From JACCZX01 sp038216465 (GTDB taxonomy: Bacteria; Pseudomonadota; Gammaproteobacteria; Burkholderiales; Burkholderiaceae_F): a DNA stretch of 64,000 nucleotides. The translations under genes and the position numbers were made by a program. The notes beneath the pieces are model-generated. The model saw only the letters and a program-made list of their open reading frames with translations, was not told where the DNA came from and did no database searches. The stretch is taken from the NCBI GenBank assembly GCA_038216465.1, contig JBBQQC010000015.1, positions 1 to 64,000 of the forward strand, in the 5' to 3' direction. Shown here in pieces: positions 6,156-15,593 of the stretch. Within the stretch, counting starts at the first letter, position 1. Every line of letters begins with the position of its first letter.

Positions 6156-9143
6156 CTACCTTATCGGCAACTCGACGCTAAACGTCGCGCCATGGCCGCG
6201 TCCGGCGCTTTCAGCAGTTATTCGGCCGCCGTGCGCCTCGACCGTTGCCTTTGATATAGCAAGTCCGAGACCCAGGCCGCCGAATTCGCGGGCAACCCAC
6301 TCACCTCCCTGGCTGAAAGCCTCAAATACGGTAGGCAATACGGAGTGCTCGATACCGATACCGTTATCGGATATCGCGACAAAAAAGCGGTCGTTTGCGC
6401 TGCGGGTCGACAGCCGAATCTCGCCGCCCTGACGCGTGAATTTCGATGCGTTCTTCAGCAGATTCCAAACGACCTGCTGCAGTCGCGTGAAGTCCCCGAT
6501 CATCATGAAATGGGCGGCGTCGAGCGACACGGCCAGCGTTTGGTTCTTGCCGCGCAGGTCTGACTCGCAGATTTCGATTGCACCGGCGATCGCCGCGTGC
6601 ATATCCATCGGTTCCGGTACCACCTCGAACTGTCCGCGCGAGACTCGCGTCAGGTCGAGCAGATCATCGATCAGATGCGATTCGATCTTCACGTTGCGGC
6701 GGATCATCTCCAGCGCTTCGCGCGCGGCTGCCGGCATATCCTGCCGGCGCATCAGGGTTTGTACGGCCATCACGACCGGCGTCAGCGGCGTGCGCAGCTC
6801 GTGCGAAAGCATCGCGAGAAATCGATCCTTGGCGCGGCTGGCGGCTTCCAACGCTTCGCGCGCGATCTGATTTTCCCTCAACGCTTCGACCAGCTCGGCT
6901 TCGCTGTGCGCCAGCGCGTCGCTGATTTCGCGCGCCTGCGTCTGATCGCGAAAGATTTTCAGCAGGCCGATCGTTTGATTGTTTGAATCGTGCATCGCCA
7001 TCATCGCGCCACTGCCCCAGAAGCGGCTGCCGTCCTTGCGCACGTGCCAGCGCTCATCGGCCGACCGGCCTTCGGCGAATGCGGTCTCTGCTTCGTGGTC
7101 GGGCACCCCGGCAGCGCGGTCTTCCGGCGTAAAAACGATGTCGGCAAGTTGGCCGATGATTTCGCGCTCTTCCCACCCGAGCAGCCGCTGCGCGCCCGAG
7201 TTCCAGCTGGTGATCCGCCGCTCGACATCGGCCGAGAAGATTGCATATTCGCGCGCGTTCTCTATCACCAGCCGCAGCCGCTCTTCGCTTTCGCGCGACG
7301 CTTCCAGCGCCCGATTGCGCTCAGTCAGGTCGAGCACCAACGCCGTTGCCGCATGCGGTTTCCCGTTCGGGCCGCGCAGCACCGAGACACTAACCGCTGC
7401 CCATACCAGGCTGCCGTCGGCGCGAATGAAGCGCTTCTCTACTTGAAACGGCATGCCGTCGCGGGCTAGCCTTGCAAACAATTTCTCGTTGGTCGGCAGA
7501 TCGTCCGGATGCGTGATTTCCTGCCAGCGAAACTCGTGCAACTCATCGGCGCTACGCCCGACGATTTCACAGAAGCGCTGATTGGCAAACTGCAGGCGTC
7601 CAGAAAATTCGCAGCGCGCAACGCCGAGCGTCGTCTGCTCGACCATGGCGCGGAACCCTTCTTCGGACGCGCGCAGCGTCTGTTCGGACAGCTTGAATGC
7701 AATCACGTCGGCAAACTGGCGGGCGAAAAGATCCGTCAGCCGCAACTCGCGCGGCGACGGCTGGTGCGGCTTGCGAAAATGCGTCGTCAACACGCCCAGC
7801 GGCTCATCGTTACGACCGAACAGCGGCGTCGAGTGCACGGCGCGGTAACCGGCTTGCGCCGCAAACTCACGCAGCGGTGCATAGCTCGGATCTTCGTTCA
7901 CGTCGGACACTCCGACGCGCGCGCGCCTGATGATCGAGCGGCCGCCGCTGGAGGTGGATTCATCGAGCGCGATACACGAAAAGCGTCCGATCAGCGAAGC
8001 TTCGAAGCCGCGCTGCGTCACCATCTCCAGTGTGCGCGGCGCGGCGTGATACAGCTGCACACAACCGAAATCGGCGTGTTGCATTTCGATCGTTGCATCC
8101 AGCAGCTGTTTCAGCAGCGACGGCAGCTCAGTCGCGTTGAGCAGCCGCGAGCTCAATTCCTGCAAGCGCAATATCGCCGCCAGATCGGCCGCCTGCTCTT
8201 CCTGTAACTGGCGCAACGCTTCTTCGGCTCGCCTACGATCGGTAATGTCCACGAAGATCAACACGACGCCGCCGATACGGTCGTCCGCCGTCCTGTAGGG
8301 AACGCTGCGTGCGAGGAACCAGTGTCCGAGAGCCTGCACTTCGCGCTCTACCAGCATCAGCTCCCCCAGCGCACGCCGGGCATCACGCTCGATATCGACG
8401 TAATCAAGGCGGTGCGCCAGATCGGACAGCGGCCGGCCGATGTCGGTCGGAATCAGGTTGAACAATTGCACCGCGGGCGGCGTGTAACGCAGGATGCGCA
8501 GATCGCGGTCGAGAAATATCGTCGCGATCGCGGTGGCCGCCATCAACACGTGCAGGTCGGAGTTCGAATGTCCGAGCTCGTCGACTTTGCCCTTCAGCTC
8601 CAGATTTACGGTGGCCAGCTCTTCGTTGATCGATTGCAGCTCTTCGCGACTCGTTTCCAGCTTTTCGGTTGCCGAGCGCAGTTCTTCGTTCATCGCCTGC
8701 AACTCTTCGTTGCTGGCTTTCAGTTCCTCGGTTGAAGCTTCGGATTGCTCGGCCGTGTCACGCAATTGCGCCTTGGTGCGCTCGAGCTCGCGTTCGAGCT
8801 GATGCGAGACCTGATCGGTACGGGCATCGTGCACGCCATCGTTGACTGCGCCGGGCGCCAGCGGACGCGCATCAAATTGCAGCGCGCCAATGCTGCCGGC
8901 CGAGCCGCCGAGTCCCACCAGCGGCAGCATCTGATAACCGCGCGTGGGAACCGCGTCGTCGATCAGCTCTGCAAGTTCTACTTCGGCGTGGTCAGGCGAA
9001 AGCCCGCCTTCCGCGGGCACTGTCGAGACACTCGGTTGCGGCCGCCTGGTTTTCGGCGTTGCCGACGGTGCCGCGGACTTCTCAGTAGTTTCCCGTGACC
9101 TGGCCATGGTTAGCGTCGATGAACTAACCGTTGCCTCTTGCAC
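6156..9143 (-). CDS. Multi-PAS/GAF sensor histidine kinase with vestigial CheB segment
   Basis: A 995-aa cytoplasmic-type sensor kinase. Residues 73-89 (L-P-L-V-G-L-G-G-S-A-G-S-I-G-A-L-Q) match the first strand and active-site serine loop of CheB methylesterases. The rest of CheB and all of a CheR domain are absent, and the sequence passes to the coiled coil (about 112-190, repeated E-E-L-Q/K units) that follows CheR in CheB-CheR-kinase fusions. Then come a PAS domain (195-310), GAF (about 325-485), two PAS domains (about 490-740), HisKA with His781 in S-H-E-L-R-T-P, and HATPase with D-N-G-I-G-I and G-L-G-L-G-L. The GTG start at 9143 is uncertain; an ATG at 9107 is an alternative. Likely partner: the receiver 20 bases downstream. 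Confidence 0.88.
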   Translation of the reverse strand: MQEATVSSSTLTMARSRETTEKSAAPSATPKTRRPQPSVSTVPAEGGLSPDHAEVELAELIDDAVPTRGYQMLPLVGLGGSAGSIGALQFDARPLAPGAVNDGVHDARTDQVSHQLERELERTKAQLRDTAEQSEASTEELKASNEELQAMNEELRSATEKLETSREELQSINEELATVNLELKGKVDELGHSNSDLHVLMAATAIATIFLDRDLRILRYTPPAVQLFNLIPTDIGRPLSDLAHRLDYVDIERDARRALGELMLVEREVQALGHWFLARSVPYRTADDRIGGVVLIFVDITDRRRAEEALRQLQEEQAADLAAILRLQELSSRLLNATELPSLLKQLLDATIEMQHADFGCVQLYHAAPRTLEMVTQRGFEASLIGRFSCIALDESTSSGGRSIIRRARVGVSDVNEDPSYAPLREFAAQAGYRAVHSTPLFGRNDEPLGVLTTHFRKPHQPSPRELRLTDLFARQFADVIAFKLSEQTLRASEEGFRAMVEQTTLGVARCEFSGRLQFANQRFCEIVGRSADELHEFRWQEITHPDDLPTNEKLFARLARDGMPFQVEKRFIRADGSLVWAAVSVSVLRGPNGKPHAATALVLDLTERNRALEASRESEERLRLVIENAREYAIFSADVERRITSWNSGAQRLLGWEEREIIGQLADIVFTPEDRAAGVPDHEAETAFAEGRSADERWHVRKDGSRFWGSGAMMAMHDSNNQTIGLLKIFRDQTQAREISDALAHSEAELVEALRENQIAREALEAASRAKDRFLAMLSHELRTPLTPVVMAVQTLMRRQDMPAAAREALEMIRRNVKIESHLIDDLLDLTRVSRGQFEVVPEPMDMHAAIAGAIEICESDLRGKNQTLAVSLDAAHFMMIGDFTRLQQVVWNLLKNASKFTRQGGEIRLSTRSANDRFFVAISDNGIGIEHSVLPTVFEAFSQGGEWVAREFGGLGLGLAISKATVEAHGGRITAESAGRGHGATFSVELPIR

Positions 9144-9193
9144 ATGCCGTGCCCGCGGCGGCTAAGCTAGCGGCTTCCTGCTCAGGAGACGCT

Positions 9194-10777
9194 ATGCCAT
9201 TCGCTATTTTGCGCGTTTTTTGCGCACTGACGACTATCGTTGCGTTCGCGGGCCCTGCGCAGGCTGCGGACCTGACCATCGGCCTGTCGACGCCGATCAC
9301 TTCGCTGGATCCTCATTTTCACAACCTGACGCCGAACAACAGCATGGCGCGGCATGTATTCGAGACACTGATCAAGCAGGACGACAAGCAGACCACGCTG
9401 CTGCCTGGACTGGCCGAATCGTGGAAGCCGCTCGGCGATCTCGAGTGGGAAATGAAGCTGCGCAAAGGCGTGAAGTTTCACAACGGGCAGGAATTCACGG
9501 CCGACGATGTGATCGCCACCTTCAAACGCGTTCCCAACGTGCCGAATTCGCCGGCATCGTTTGCATCGTTCGTGCGGCCGATCGTCGACATTCGTGCCAC
9601 GGATCCGTACACGCTGCGGATGAAAACCGAAAAGCCGCATCCGCTGCTGCCGTACGACATGGTGTCGGTGATCATCGTGCCGAAGGCGGTCGCCGAAACG
9701 GCGAAGACCGAGGACTTCAACTCGGGCAAGGCGATGATCGGCACCGGGCCGTTCCGCTACAGCGAATACGTTGCCGGCGACCGTGTGGTGCTGAAGCGCA
9801 ACGACCAATACTGGGCCACGAAGCCCGCGTGGGACAACGTGCGCTTCAAGATGATCACCAGCGCGCCGGCGCGCGTCGCTGCTCTGCTGGCGGGCGACGT
9901 GCAGATGATCGAAGGCGTGCCAACCGCAGATATTGCACAGTTGAAAAGCGACAAGCGCGTGGCGCTGTCGTCTGCCGTGTCGAACCGCATCATCTATCTG
10001 CACATCGATTCGGATCGCGCCAAGAATTCGCCGTTCGTCACGACCGCTGACGGCAAGCCGCTCGAAGCCAATCCGCTGCGCGACCCGCGCGTGCGGCAGG
10101 CGATCAGCAAGATGATCGATCGCGACACGATCGTCGCGCGCATCATGGAAACGCAGGCGGTGCCCGCGGGCCAATTGTTGCCCGAGCAGTTCTTCGGCAC
10201 CAGCAAGACGCTGAAGCCCGACAAGTACGATCCGGCGGCGGCGAAGAAACTGCTGGCCGAGGCCGGATATCCGAACGGGTTTGGGCTCACGCTGCACGCG
10301 CCGAACAATCGCTACATCAACGACGCGGCGGTCGCGCAGGCGGTCGCTCAATACTTGTCGCGCGGCGGCATTCCGACCAAGCTCGAAACGATGCCGTCGA
10401 ACGTGTTCTTCTCGCGCGCCTCGAAGCTCGAGTTCAGCTTTCTGCTCGCGGGGTGGGGGGCCGACAGCGGCGAAACATCGTCGCCGCTGCGCTCGCTGCT
10501 GGCGACGTTCGATTCGAAGCAGGGGCTGGGCGCCGCCAACCGCGGGCGGTTCTCCGATCCCGGCGTCGATGCTCTGCTGACGCAGGCGTTGACGACGATC
10601 GACGACAACAGGCGCGGCATCATGCTGGCGCGCGCATCTGAAAAGGCGATCGGCGAGATGATGGGAATCGTGCCACTGCACTACGAAGTCAGCACATGGG
10701 CCACGCGGCAAGGCATGACGTACAAGGCGCGCGCCGATCAATACACGTTTGCCTACGACGTGCGGCCGGGCAAGTAG
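9194..10777 (+). CDS. Peptide-type ABC transporter substrate-binding protein
   Basis: Periplasmic SBP_bac_5 family binding protein of 527 aa, first gene of the second peptide-type importer here. A Sec signal peptide (M-P-F-A-I-L-R-V then hydrophobic, ending A-Q-A-A) precedes T-I-G-L-S-T-P-I-T-S-L-D-P-H-F. The family block K-G-V-K-F-H-N-G-Q-E-F-T-A-D-D-V and G-T-G-P-F-R-Y are clear. The start at 9194 has CAGGAGAC just upstream; a longer reading frame back to 9131 lacks a ribosome site and would mask the signal peptide. It is divergent from the histidine kinase. The ligand is not determinable, but the deacylases later in the operon hint at acylated amino acids or small peptides. Confidence 0.92.
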   Translation: MPFAILRVFCALTTIVAFAGPAQAADLTIGLSTPITSLDPHFHNLTPNNSMARHVFETLIKQDDKQTTLLPGLAESWKPLGDLEWEMKLRKGVKFHNGQEFTADDVIATFKRVPNVPNSPASFASFVRPIVDIRATDPYTLRMKTEKPHPLLPYDMVSVIIVPKAVAETAKTEDFNSGKAMIGTGPFRYSEYVAGDRVVLKRNDQYWATKPAWDNVRFKMITSAPARVAALLAGDVQMIEGVPTADIAQLKSDKRVALSSAVSNRIIYLHIDSDRAKNSPFVTTADGKPLEANPLRDPRVRQAISKMIDRDTIVARIMETQAVPAGQLLPEQFFGTSKTLKPDKYDPAAAKKLLAEAGYPNGFGLTLHAPNNRYINDAAVAQAVAQYLSRGGIPTKLETMPSNVFFSRASKLEFSFLLAGWGADSGETSSPLRSLLATFDSKQGLGAANRGRFSDPGVDALLTQALTTIDDNRRGIMLARASEKAIGEMMGIVPLHYEVSTWATRQGMTYKARADQYTFAYDVRPGK

Positions 10778-10867
10778 ATGAGCGTTGACCCTACTGAACC
10801 AGGCTGGGTCCAGAAGGTGAGGCTCGTATGCGCCACGCGATCGTGATCGACATAGCGGCTTAGACAG

Positions 10868-11845
10868 GTGACCGTCTATATTCTGCGCCGGCTGGCGCAG
10901 ACGCTGCTGGTACTCGCAGTCACGTCGCTGCTCGTGTTCGGCGGGCTGTATCTGATCGGCGATCCGGTCGAGATCCTGGTCAACCCCGCCGCCGATCAGA
11001 TCGAAAAGGATCGCGCCAGCAAAGCGCTCGGGCTCGATAAGCCGATTCACCAGCAGTATGTAAGTTTCGTGGCGGGCGCTTTCACCGGCAACCTCGGCAA
11101 TTCATTCGTCTATGCGCGGCCGGCGCTGCAGGTGATCTTCGAGCGCATGCCGGCGACACTCGAGCTCGCGTTTCTGGCGATGGTGATTGCAGTTTCTCTC
11201 GGCATTCCACTCGGGCTGTATGCGGGGTTGCGACCTCATAGCGCCGGCGCCAAGGCGATCATGGCCGCATCGATCCTCGGCTTTTCGCTGCCGACATTTT
11301 GGGTCGGGCTGATTCTGATCCTCGTGTTCGCGGTGCAGCTGGGTTGGCTGCCGTCGACCGGCCGCGGGCCGACGACCGACGTGCTCGGCTTGCAGTTGTC
11401 GATCTTCAACCTCGAAGGCCTTAGGTACGCATTGCTGCCCGCGATCAACCTGGCGCTGTTCAAGCTGTCGCTGATCATCCGGCTGACGCGCGCGCAGGTG
11501 CGCGAGCAAAGCCTGCTCGATTACATCAAGTTCGCACGCGCGAAGGGCCTGACCAACCGCCGCGTGATCGGCGTGCATCTGCTGAAGAACATCATGATTC
11601 CGCTGATCACGGTAATCGGACTCGAGCTTGGCTCGGTGATTGCGTTCGCCGTGGTCACCGAGACGATCTTCGCGTGGCCCGGCATGGGCAAGCTGGTGAT
11701 CGATTCGATCTTTCAGCTCGATCGCCCGGTCGTCGTCGCGTATCTGCTGGTGGTCGTTTTCATGTTCATCCTTATCAACCTGGTGGTCGATCTGCTGTAC
11801 TCGACGCTCGACCCGCGCGTCCGCCTGGCGGACATTCAGCAATGA
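10868..11845 (+). CDS. Peptide-type ABC transporter permease, DppB family
   Basis: A 325-aa inner-membrane permease with the standard six-segment layout: an N-terminal anchor (residues 8-32), a periplasmic stretch with the L-G-L-D-K-P motif, and a BPD_transp_1 domain holding the cytoplasmic coupling EAA-type region (A-R-A-K-G-L-T-N-R-R-V). The start is GTG at 10868. It follows the binding protein after 90 bases, where no convincing gene is visible, and overlaps the next permease by four bases (ATGA), indicating one translational unit. Confidence 0.92.
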   Translation: MTVYILRRLAQTLLVLAVTSLLVFGGLYLIGDPVEILVNPAADQIEKDRASKALGLDKPIHQQYVSFVAGAFTGNLGNSFVYARPALQVIFERMPATLELAFLAMVIAVSLGIPLGLYAGLRPHSAGAKAIMAASILGFSLPTFWVGLILILVFAVQLGWLPSTGRGPTTDVLGLQLSIFNLEGLRYALLPAINLALFKLSLIIRLTRAQVREQSLLDYIKFARAKGLTNRRVIGVHLLKNIMIPLITVIGLELGSVIAFAVVTETIFAWPGMGKLVIDSIFQLDRPVVVAYLLVVVFMFILINLVVDLLYSTLDPRVRLADIQQ

Positions 11846-12771
11846 GCGCCGCACCGATCGATTCGGGCCGCATCGTCGCAGTCGATGCAGTGGATCGCGC
11901 GCAATTGCCGTGGCGCCGATTTGCGTCGCAGTTTGCCGAAAGCAAAATTGCGATGTTCGGGCTGCTGCTGCTGGCGGTGGTGGTGGCGATCGCACTGTTC
12001 GCGCCTTGGATCGCGCCGCAGAATCCGTACGATTTGACCAAGCTCGATCTGCTCGATTCGCGCCAACCGCCCGGTGCGCAGAGCGCTGACGGCATGACCT
12101 ACTGGCTCGGCACCGACGGCCAGGGACGCGACATGCTGTCTGCCATCTTCTACGGGTTGCGCGTATCGCTGATGGTCGGCGTGCTGTCGGGCGCGATCGC
12201 GCTGACGATCGGCTCGATCCTCGGCGTTTTGGCGGCCTATCTCGGCGGCCGCTTCGAGCAGCTCGTGATGCGCGTCGTCGATATCCAGCTCGGCTTTCCG
12301 GCGATCCTGGTGGCATTGATTCTGCTGGCAGTCCTCGGCAAAGGCGTCGACAAGATCATCATCGCGCTGGTGACGGTGCAATGGGCCTATTACGCGCGCA
12401 CCGCGCGCTCCGCCGCGCTGGTCGAGCGCAACAAGGAATACATCGAAGCCGCGCGCTCGCTCGGACTGTCGGGAGCGCGCATTGTGCTGCGACATCTGCT
12501 GCCCAATGCACTGCCGCCGCTGATCGTGGTGGCCACCGTGCAAGTCGCGCACGCGATTGCGCTCGAAGCCACCTTGTCATTCCTCGGTCTAGGCTTGCCG
12601 CCGACCGAACCATCGCTCGGACTTCTGATAGCCAACGGCTACGAAGTTCTGATGTCCGGCAAATATTGGATCAGCCTGTACCCCGGCATTGCGCTGCTGC
12701 TGACTATTCTGGCGATCAATCTGGTCGGCGATCAGTTGCGCGACGTCCTGAATCCGCGGCTGGCGCGATGA
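11842..12771 (+). CDS. Peptide-type ABC transporter permease, DppC family
   Basis: A 309-aa second permease subunit, partner of the DppB-like protein. It has the DppC N-terminal extension ending in a membrane segment (about 35-58, M-F-G-L-L-L-L-A-V-V-V), then W-L-G-T-D-G-Q-G-R-D-M-L-S, the signature of the family, and an EAA loop at E-A-A-R-S-L-G-L-S-G. The start at 11842 overlaps the upstream stop in ATGA; a longer in-frame reading from 11674 lies inside dppB and has no family similarity. The 3' end overlaps the ATPase gene by four bases. Confidence 0.93.
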   Translation: MSAAPIDSGRIVAVDAVDRAQLPWRRFASQFAESKIAMFGLLLLAVVVAIALFAPWIAPQNPYDLTKLDLLDSRQPPGAQSADGMTYWLGTDGQGRDMLSAIFYGLRVSLMVGVLSGAIALTIGSILGVLAAYLGGRFEQLVMRVVDIQLGFPAILVALILLAVLGKGVDKIIIALVTVQWAYYARTARSAALVERNKEYIEAARSLGLSGARIVLRHLLPNALPPLIVVATVQVAHAIALEATLSFLGLGLPPTEPSLGLLIANGYEVLMSGKYWISLYPGIALLLTILAINLVGDQLRDVLNPRLAR

Positions 12772-13760
12772 GTGAGGCACTGCTGTCCGTGCGCAACCTG
12801 CGCACCGAATTTCATACGCGCGACGGCGTGCTGCCGGCGGTCGCCGACGTGTCGTTCGAGCTTGCGCGCGGCGAGGTACTGGGCCTGGTGGGCGAATCGG
12901 GTTCCGGAAAATCGGTGACCGGGTTTTCCATTCTGGGTCTGATCGATCCGCCGGGCCGTATCGCAGCGGGCAGAATCGTGTTCGACGGCGTCGAGCTCGT
13001 CGACGCTTCACCGGAGCCAATGCGGGCGCTGCGCGGCAAACGGATCGCAATGATTTTTCAGGACCCGATGATGACGCTGAATCCGGTTCTGTCGATCGAG
13101 ACGCAAATGATCGAGACGGTGCTTGCGCACGAACAAGTGTCACGCGAGTCGGCGCGCGCACGCGCGATCGGAACGCTGAGCCGGGTCGGCATCGCGTCGC
13201 CCGCCGAACGGCTTGCACAGTATCCGCATCAGTTTTCAGGCGGGATGCGGCAGCGGGTGGCGATCGCGATCGCGCTGCTGCACAGTCCCGATCTGATCAT
13301 TGCCGACGAGCCGACCACCGCGCTCGACGTCACGGTCCAAGGCCAGATCCTGTACGAGATGCAGAAGCTGGTGCGCGAATCGGGCACCGCATTGATCTGG
13401 ATTACGCATGACCTCGCGGTGGTCGCTGGGCTCGCCGACCGCATCGCTGTGATGTACGCCGGACGCATCGTCGAGCTTGGCAGCGCCGACGACGTGCTCG
13501 AATCACCGCGCCACCCCTACACGCGTGGCTTGCTCGATTCAGTGCCGGCCGCCACCGCGCCCGGGCAGCGGCTGAGGCAGATCAGCGGCTCGACGCCCTC
13601 GTTGTTGACGGTCGGCCGCGGTTGCGCTTTCAGACAGCGCTGCGAACGCGCCGCCGCGCCGTGTGAAGCGATGCCTGCGATCACGGGGCTCGACCGGCGC
13701 GAGTTCCGTTGCTACTTTCCGCTGCAGTACGTGAAGCAAGTCGATGAGTGCGTTGCTTGA
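12768..13760 (+). CDS. Peptide-type ABC transporter ATPase, DppD family
   Basis: A 330-aa ATP-binding subunit. Walker A is G-E-S-G-S-G-K-S, the ABC signature F-S-G-G-M-R-Q-R-V-A-I-A, Walker B L-I-I-A-D-E-P-T-T-A-L-D-V, and the H-loop W-I-T-H-D-L-A. The C-terminal oligo_HPY extension contains the cysteine cluster G-C-A-F-R-Q-R-C plus two further Cys, which in DppD-type proteins can bind an Fe-S cluster. It overlaps the permease upstream by four bases and the second ATPase gene downstream by 17. It should pair with the DppF-like subunit, which is broken here. Confidence 0.93.
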   Translation: MSEALLSVRNLRTEFHTRDGVLPAVADVSFELARGEVLGLVGESGSGKSVTGFSILGLIDPPGRIAAGRIVFDGVELVDASPEPMRALRGKRIAMIFQDPMMTLNPVLSIETQMIETVLAHEQVSRESARARAIGTLSRVGIASPAERLAQYPHQFSGGMRQRVAIAIALLHSPDLIIADEPTTALDVTVQGQILYEMQKLVRESGTALIWITHDLAVVAGLADRIAVMYAGRIVELGSADDVLESPRHPYTRGLLDSVPAATAPGQRLRQISGSTPSLLTVGRGCAFRQRCERAAAPCEAMPAITGLDRREFRCYFPLQYVKQVDECVA

Positions 13761-14736
13761 ATTCGATACCGTGTCCAAGCGCTTTTCAAAGCGCCTGGAT
13801 GTGATCGAAAAATTCGCGCGGCGGCTCGGCGCAAAGGTCAGCGAGCACACGGTGCACGCAGTCGATCGCGTCAGCTTTGAAGTCAATGAGCGGGAGGTCG
13901 TCGGGCTGGTCGGTGAATCGGGCTGCGGCAAATCGACACTGGGCCGGATCGCCTGCGGCCTGTACGCGCCGAGCGACGGCAAAGTGCGTTATCGGGGCCA
14001 GGTAGTTGAACATGCGAACGGCGCGCGTCGTCCGATCCAGATGATTTTCCAGGATCCATTTGCGTCGCTGAATCCGCGCATGCGCGTGACGCAGATCATT
14101 GGCGAAGCGCCGCGCGTGCACGGACTGGTCGATGCCAAACAGATCGAGGACTACGTGGCGCAGCTGTTACGGCGTGTGGGGCTCGACCCCGCGTATGTGC
14201 GCCGCTACCCGCACCAGTTCTCCGGCGGCCAGCGCGCTCGCATAGGCATCGCGCGCGCACTGGCGGTCAAGCCCGAGTTTCTGGTGTGCGACGAGGCGGT
14301 GGCGGCGCTCGATGTCTCGATCCAGGCGCAGGTACTCAACCTGTTCATGGACCTGCGCGACTAGTTTCAGCTGACCTATCTTTTCATCAGTCACGATCTC
14401 GGCGTGGTGCAGCATCTGTCCGATCGGGTGGTAGTGATGTATCTCGGCCGCGTGGTCGAAATCGCCGCCACCGAAGCGTTGTTCGCCGCGCCCAACCATC
14501 CATACACGCAGGCGCTGCTGACCGAAGTGCCGCGCATCGATCGCAAGCGGCGCGCATTTGTGCCGATCAAAGGCGAGATCCCGTCGGCGCTGGCGCCGCC
14601 ACCAGGCTGTCACTTTCATCCGCGCTGCCCGCACGCGATGCCGCGCTGCACGACCGAAGTGCCGGCGTTGCGCGAGATCGCAGCGATGCGCTGGTCGGCG
14701 TGCCATTTGAATGATGTGAGAAATTCTGTTTCATGA
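13744..14736 (+). pseudogene. DppF-family ATPase gene interrupted by an in-frame TAG
   Basis: Second ATPase gene of the importer. Codons 1-206 encode a DppF-like N-terminus: Walker A G-E-S-G-C-G-K-S, Q-loop F-Q-D-P-F-A-S-L-N-P, signature F-S-G-G-Q-R-A-R-I-G-I-A, Walker B F-L-V-C-D-E-A-V-A-A-L-D-V. A TAG at 14362-14364 follows L-F-M-D-L-R-D. The same frame then continues without any shift through [12 protein letters not shown] (the H-loop) to the oligo_HPY end at 14736, so one codon appears changed to a stop. A truncated product would lack the H-loop. A recent nonsense mutation, a sequencing error or stop readthrough could all explain this. The 3' end overlaps the next gene in ATGA. Confidence 0.85.
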
Positions 14737-15593
14737 ACGACTCGACGTTTCGGATGTACGGCCCCAGCGAAGCGCGCGTTCCGCTGGTGCTCGATTCGCC
14801 GCACTCCGGCTTTCAGTTCCCGACGGACTTCGACGCCGCCGTTTCGGAATTCGACCTGCGCGACGGCGAGGATTGCTTCGTCGACGATCTGTACATGCCT
14901 GCCACCGAACGGGGCGTGCCGCTGCTGGCCGCGCAGACACCGCGCACCTACTTGGACCCCAATCGCCACGCGGGGGATATCGACCTCGACCTGATCGAAG
15001 GCGGGGCGTGGCCGCACGCACACGTTCCGAGCGGCAAGGCGCGCATCGGCAAAGCGCTGATCTGGCGCACGCTCGACGATGGCCGCGCGATCTACAGTCG
15101 CAAGCTGAAGGTCGACGAGGTGCTGGCCCGCATCGAGCGCCATCACACGCCCTACCATCGAGCGCTGCATGGCGCAATCGAACGCACGCACCGACGCTTC
15201 GGCGTCGTCTATCACCTGAACTGTCACTCGATGAATTCGGTGGCAGGCAAGATGGGTGAAGGCGGCGAAGGCTCGCCTCGTGCCGACTTCGTGCTTGGCG
15301 ACCGCGACGGCGCGACGTGCGACCCGGCGTTCACCGAATTCGTACGCGCCACGCTTGCAGCTACGGGGCACAGCGTAAGCGTCAACGATCCATTTAAGGG
15401 CGTCGAGCTGGTAAAGGCCTATTCGAGCCCGCAGACCGGCCGCCACAGCCTGCAGCTGGAAATTAACAAGCGGCTTTACATGGACGAAACAACGCGCGAG
15501 CGCAGCGCCGGCTTCGCACCGCTGCAAAGCAAGCTTCGGCATCTGATCGAGGCGATCGCCGATTACATCGAAAAGGAGATCCGCCGTGGCTGA
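14733..15593 (+). CDS. N-formylglutamate amidohydrolase family protein
   Basis: A 286-aa protein of the FGase family (HutG type), metal-dependent hydrolases that release formate from N-formyl-L-glutamate. Family features are L-V-L-D-S-P-H-S-G near the start, P-R-T-Y-L-D-P-N-R, and [11 protein letters not shown], with the late [10 protein letters not shown] block. No other hut genes are nearby. Instead it overlaps the end of a peptide-type importer by four bases and the AstE/AspA-like gene by eight, so it probably deacylates something the transporter brings in. True substrate uncertain. Confidence 0.87.
   Translation: MNDSTFRMYGPSEARVPLVLDSPHSGFQFPTDFDAAVSEFDLRDGEDCFVDDLYMPATERGVPLLAAQTPRTYLDPNRHAGDIDLDLIEGGAWPHAHVPSGKARIGKALIWRTLDDGRAIYSRKLKVDEVLARIERHHTPYHRALHGAIERTHRRFGVVYHLNCHSMNSVAGKMGEGGEGSPRADFVLGDRDGATCDPAFTEFVRATLAATGHSVSVNDPFKGVELVKAYSSPQTGRHSLQLEINKRLYMDETTRERSAGFAPLQSKLRHLIEAIADYIEKEIRRG

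Noticed and set aside
10778..10867. Short open frame between the second binding protein and dppB-like permease
   Set aside because: Only 22 codons, no ribosome site, no similarity; treated as spacer.
9182..11050. 622-aa minus-strand open frame opposite the second binding protein and permease
   Set aside because: Arg/His-rich shadow frame crossing two well-supported genes on the other strand.
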